From contig NZ_LT629797.1 of assembly GCF_900106015.1 (NCBI RefSeq), positions 4,960,001 through 5,024,000 of the forward strand: DNA of 64,000 nucleotides, read 5' to 3'. Both the position numbers and the translations under genes were made by a program. Shown in pieces: positions 61,332 through 64,000 of the stretch (positions are counted from its first letter, which is position 1; each line of letters opens with the position of its first letter). This stretch comes from Pseudomonas sihuiensis (GTDB lineage Bacteria; Pseudomonadota; Gammaproteobacteria; Pseudomonadales; Pseudomonadaceae). The notes beneath the pieces are model-generated. The model saw only the letters and a list, made by a program, of their open reading frames with translations. It searched no databases and had not been told where the DNA came from.

Positions 61332-63362
61332 GTGAAGACCGTGTTGTATCCGGCCATCGCGCTGATGAATCGCCTCAGCTTCGGCATGAAGTTCAGCCTG
61401 ATCAGCGTTTTGTTCTTCCTGCCCATGCTCGTCACCAACTTCTATCTGGTGCGCGACTCCTATCGTCAGTTCGTCGGCACCCAGACTGCCCTGGAAAGCC
61501 TCGAGCTACTCGGCAGCAGCCTGCAGCTGCGCCGTGATCTTGAAAGCCTCAACGATCTGGTGCAGATCAACTCGATGATCGGTCAGTCCGGTCAGGCGGG
61601 GGATCTGGAGGGGCGTATAGATCAACTGCAGCAGTCGCTCAATGCCGGCCTGCAAGGGCTGCAGCCGGTGACCGGCGATGCCGAGCAGGCAGCGGAGTTC
61701 GTCGCCAAACGCGACGAATTGCTGGCCGAGCTGAAAAGCGCAGAGGCCGAGACCTCGTTGCAGAGCAAGACCGTCATCGTCGAGAAACTGCTGGGCTCTT
61801 CCCAGGTCTTCATCAAACTGGTGGCCAGCCAGGCGGGGTTGAGCCAGGACCCGCAACGCCAGGTGCGGCAGATTACCGAGCTGATCACCAACGTCACCCC
61901 GCAGATCACCAATGTGCTCAGCCAAGGCCGCGCCATCGGCGCCTATTCCCTGGGGCAGGGTTTTCTCAATTCCGCGGCCAGTACCCAGTTCGATGACCTG
62001 CTGCTGCAGTTGGAGAAGTTGCATGCCGAGTACGGCCTGAATCTGCAGGAGGCACTGGCCGGTAACGTCGTGGCGCAGAACGGGCTGGGCAGCCTGGCCG
62101 AAGCCAGTCGCCAGAGTCTGAAGGACAGCGGCGTACTGTTCGAGGATCAGGTGATCATCGCCGACAGCCTGGATACGCCCTGGGCGCAGTTCTACGATCA
62201 GGTCAGCCAGGAAATGGCCAAGACCTACGCCTTCAACGACGGCCTGCTGGCGTTCCTCGATAGCCAGTTGAGTGAGCGGCTGACCGAGAACCGTGCGCAG
62301 ATGGTGTTGCTGGTGGTGGCGTTGGTGGTGGTGTTCCTGTTGATCGTCTACCTCTACAGCGGCTTCTACGTTTCCACCCGCGCTACCCTGAAAAACCTGG
62401 GCAAGGTGATGGACAGGGTTGCCGCAGGCGATATGACGGCCAACTTCCAGGCACAGAGCCGAGACGAGCTGGGCGAGCTGGGGCAGGTGTTCAACCAGAC
62501 CGTGGTGCGTATCCATGACCTGATCGAGCGCGTCGGGCATACGGTGGGCGAGGTCGGTGGCCAGGCGGATCGCGTCGAGCTGGTTTCAGGCGAGAGCAAC
62601 CAGGCGGTGGCCAGCCAGCGTGCACAGATCGAGCAGGTGGCCACGGCGATGAACCAGATGTCCGCCACTGCCCAGGAGGTGGCGCGCAGCGCCGCCGCAG
62701 CGGTGGGTAGCGCGCAGAGCGTGAATCAGGAAACGGTCAGTGGTCGCGCGTTGGTCGAGCAGCAGGTCGGTGCGATCCAGCGTCTTGCCGGTGAAATCGA
62801 CCAGTCAGTGGCGGTGATCAACCAGCTGGCCAGCGACAGTGCGGCGATCAGCCAGGTGCTCGATGTGATCAAGGGTATCGCCGAGCAGACCAACCTGCTG
62901 GCGCTCAATGCTGCCATCGAGGCGGCGCGGGCTGGTGAACAGGGTCGCGGTTTCGCCGTGGTGGCTGACGAGGTGCGCAACCTGGCCAAGCGCACCCAGC
63001 AGTCCACCGAAGAGATCGAAGCGATGATCGCCAAGCTGCAGGGCGGTGTGGGGGCGGCGGTGAAGGCGATGAACGCCAGTCACCAGATGGCGGATGGTAC
63101 GGTCAGCCAGTCGGCCAAGGTGCAGCAGGCCCTGGAGAACATCCTCGGCGCGGTGGGCATGATCGTCGACCAGAACCAGCAGATCGCCGCGGCGGCCGAG
63201 CAGCAGACGGCGGTGGCGCACGATATCGACCAGAATATCGTCGAGATCAACCATGCGGGTGAGCGCACCGCTGCCGGTGCCAGCCAAACCGAGCAGGCCA
63301 GCCGCGAGCTGAGCGAGCTGGTTACGCGTCTCAAGCAGTTGATCGGCGCGTTTCGGGTCTGA
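61332..63362 (+). CDS. Methyl-accepting chemotaxis protein
   Basis: A 676-residue transducer. A cytoplasmic tip and first membrane helix (about 17-45) are followed by a large periplasmic domain of about 300 residues, a second helix (about 318-340), HAMP ([25 protein letters not shown]) and the signalling coiled coil with the hairpin tip [19 protein letters not shown]. No C-terminal CheR-tether pentapeptide is seen. GTG at 61332 is the start: GGAGG lies 6 bases upstream and the protein begins like its homologues. The ligand is unknown. It matches PA4520 in position. Confidence 0.92.
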   Translation: MKTVLYPAIALMNRLSFGMKFSLISVLFFLPMLVTNFYLVRDSYRQFVGTQTALESLELLGSSLQLRRDLESLNDLVQINSMIGQSGQAGDLEGRIDQLQQSLNAGLQGLQPVTGDAEQAAEFVAKRDELLAELKSAEAETSLQSKTVIVEKLLGSSQVFIKLVASQAGLSQDPQRQVRQITELITNVTPQITNVLSQGRAIGAYSLGQGFLNSAASTQFDDLLLQLEKLHAEYGLNLQEALAGNVVAQNGLGSLAEASRQSLKDSGVLFEDQVIIADSLDTPWAQFYDQVSQEMAKTYAFNDGLLAFLDSQLSERLTENRAQMVLLVVALVVVFLLIVYLYSGFYVSTRATLKNLGKVMDRVAAGDMTANFQAQSRDELGELGQVFNQTVVRIHDLIERVGHTVGEVGGQADRVELVSGESNQAVASQRAQIEQVATAMNQMSATAQEVARSAAAAVGSAQSVNQETVSGRALVEQQVGAIQRLAGEIDQSVAVINQLASDSAAISQVLDVIKGIAEQTNLLALNAAIEAARAGEQGRGFAVVADEVRNLAKRTQQSTEEIEAMIAKLQGGVGAAVKAMNASHQMADGTVSQSAKVQQALENILGAVGMIVDQNQQIAAAAEQQTAVAHDIDQNIVEINHAGERTAAGASQTEQASRELSELVTRLKQLIGAFRV

Positions 63363-63401
63363 TCGCTCCTCCCACAGGCTTCCCTTGGCCATTGCTCTGA
63401 C

Positions 63402-63667
63402 CCTGTAGGAGCGGCGCCCCGCCGCGAGCTTGGGCGACTCTCTCCAGTCGCCTTTCCTGCGCAGAGCCTGTCCTCGAAGCGTTCCTGGTCGGAGGACGGG
63501 AATCCAGAGTCTCTGTAGCTCCTGGGCTCCCGCCTTCGCGGGAGTGACGGTGAAGGTTGTTCCATAACAACCGGAAGCACAGATGGCACGTGTAGGAGCG
63601 GCGCCCCGCCGCGAATATGGGCGACACGGTCTGGAAACATTCGCCCCGGGGCGGGGCTCCTACAGAT
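63402..63667. repeat. REP cluster before tatD
   Basis: GTAGGAGCGGCGCCCCGCCGCGA units at about 63404 and 63593, an opposed GGGGCGGGGCTCCTAC at 63648-63664, and a CTCCCGCCTTCGCGGGAGTGACG unit at about 63527-63549. The gap of 332 bp between the convergent chemoreceptor and TatD genes is mostly repeats. Confidence 0.78.
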
Positions 63668-63694
63668 GGTCATGTAGGATGATTTGCCTGAGGT

Positions 63695-64000
63695 CTATGC
63701 CCAGCCGAACAACTCATCCGCATTACGGCTGCTGGCCGTAGCCAGCTCCTCGGCCGTCATACCGCGCAACGCTGCCAGCTCGGCACAGATGTCAGCCAGA
63801 TATTCCGGGCTGTTGCGCTGGTTGGGGTACATGGCTGGGGCCATGTCCGGGGCGTCGGTTTCCAGCACGATGGTCTGCAGCGGCAGCTGCGCCACCACCT
63901 TGCGCAGGCGATTGGCCTGCGGCCAGGTGGCGGCGCCGCCGAGACCGAGGCGAAAGCCCAGCTTGATGTACTCGCGAGCTTCCTCATAGCTACCGGCGAA
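63695..64000 (-). CDS. TatD-family metal-dependent hydrolase, N-terminus outside the window
   Basis: The last 101 residues of a TatD/YcfH-type hydrolase: LGGAATWPQANRLRKVV, then the conserved metal-binding strand IVLETDAPDMAP and a closing NADELFGW. The gene continues beyond the right edge. The family acts as DNase or deacylase; the substrate of this copy is not known. Stop TAG at 63695-63697. Confidence 0.88.
   Translation of the reverse strand, partial: FAGSYEEAREYIKLGFRLGLGGAATWPQANRLRKVVAQLPLQTIVLETDAPDMAPAMYPNQRNSPEYLADICAELAALRGMTAEELATASSRNADELFGWA

Overview
The window reads as chromosomal DNA of a gamma-proteobacterial pseudomonad. It is GC-rich and carries cioAB, the type IV pilus set pilBCD/pilA, morA, mapZ, ampDE, Pseudomonas-type DUF proteins and many short palindromic (REP) repeats. 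From memory, two blocks follow the P. aeruginosa PAO1 gene order. One is morA-glyA-DUF3015-mapZ-radA (PA4601 to PA4609 region). The other is chemoreceptor-ampE-ampD-DUF1631-nadC-pilA-pilB-pilC-pilD-coaE-yacG to ndh (PA4520 to PA4538 region). The repeat content suggests the mendocina/oleovorans side of the genus, but that is only an inference.

Layout. 1-5 kb: tRNA-modification methyltransferase, MazG-like hydrolase, MaoC-like hydratase, AraC regulator, a long FabG. 5.4-6.7 kb: thiolase, divergent from FabG. 7-10 kb: cyanide-insensitive oxidase cioAB plus a 48-residue DUF2474 gene, behind a perfect ANR box. 10-14.3 kb: an iron-type sigma factor, anti-sigma factor and TonB receptor; the receptor is interrupted by an in-frame amber codon. 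14.4-17.1 kb: a TldD/TldE-like protease pair. 17.1-17.7 kb: a ParE/Phd toxin-antitoxin pair. 17.8-25.3 kb: rlmG, fpr, a CBS-domain membrane protein, two DUF465 genes, a GNAT, radA, a 48-residue gene, mapZ, DUF3015. 25.4-36 kb: glyA, morA, ettA, a PilZ protein and a DUF1631 protein. 36.3-36.5 kb: tRNA-Asn, tRNA-Pro and tRNA-Lys in one unit. 36.8-46.1 kb: ndh to pilB.

The accessory region lies between pilA and nadC (46.9-55.6 kb). It holds an AT-rich pilin accessory gene, a perfect 1,313-bp tandem duplication of a REP-transposase/hicB block that leaves hicA complete only once, HepT/MntA, VapC/Phd, a seven-unit 184-bp repeat array, a broken nadC copy, a second HEPN/MNT pair, a shorter array of the same unit, and intact nadC. 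The core genome resumes with a second DUF1631 protein, ampD, ampE, a chemoreceptor and the end of a TatD hydrolase.

Main signals for follow-up. (1) Six copies of an intergenic element have a conserved core but different outer arms in each copy, and the arms stay complementary within each copy. (2) FNR/ANR-type dyads sit at nearly the same distance (61-66 bp) before three small-protein genes. (3) The nadC-adjacent arrays appear to have grown by duplication of the nadC 3' flank. (4) The siderophore-type receptor carries a nonsense codon. All calls come from reading the sequence; no database search was run.
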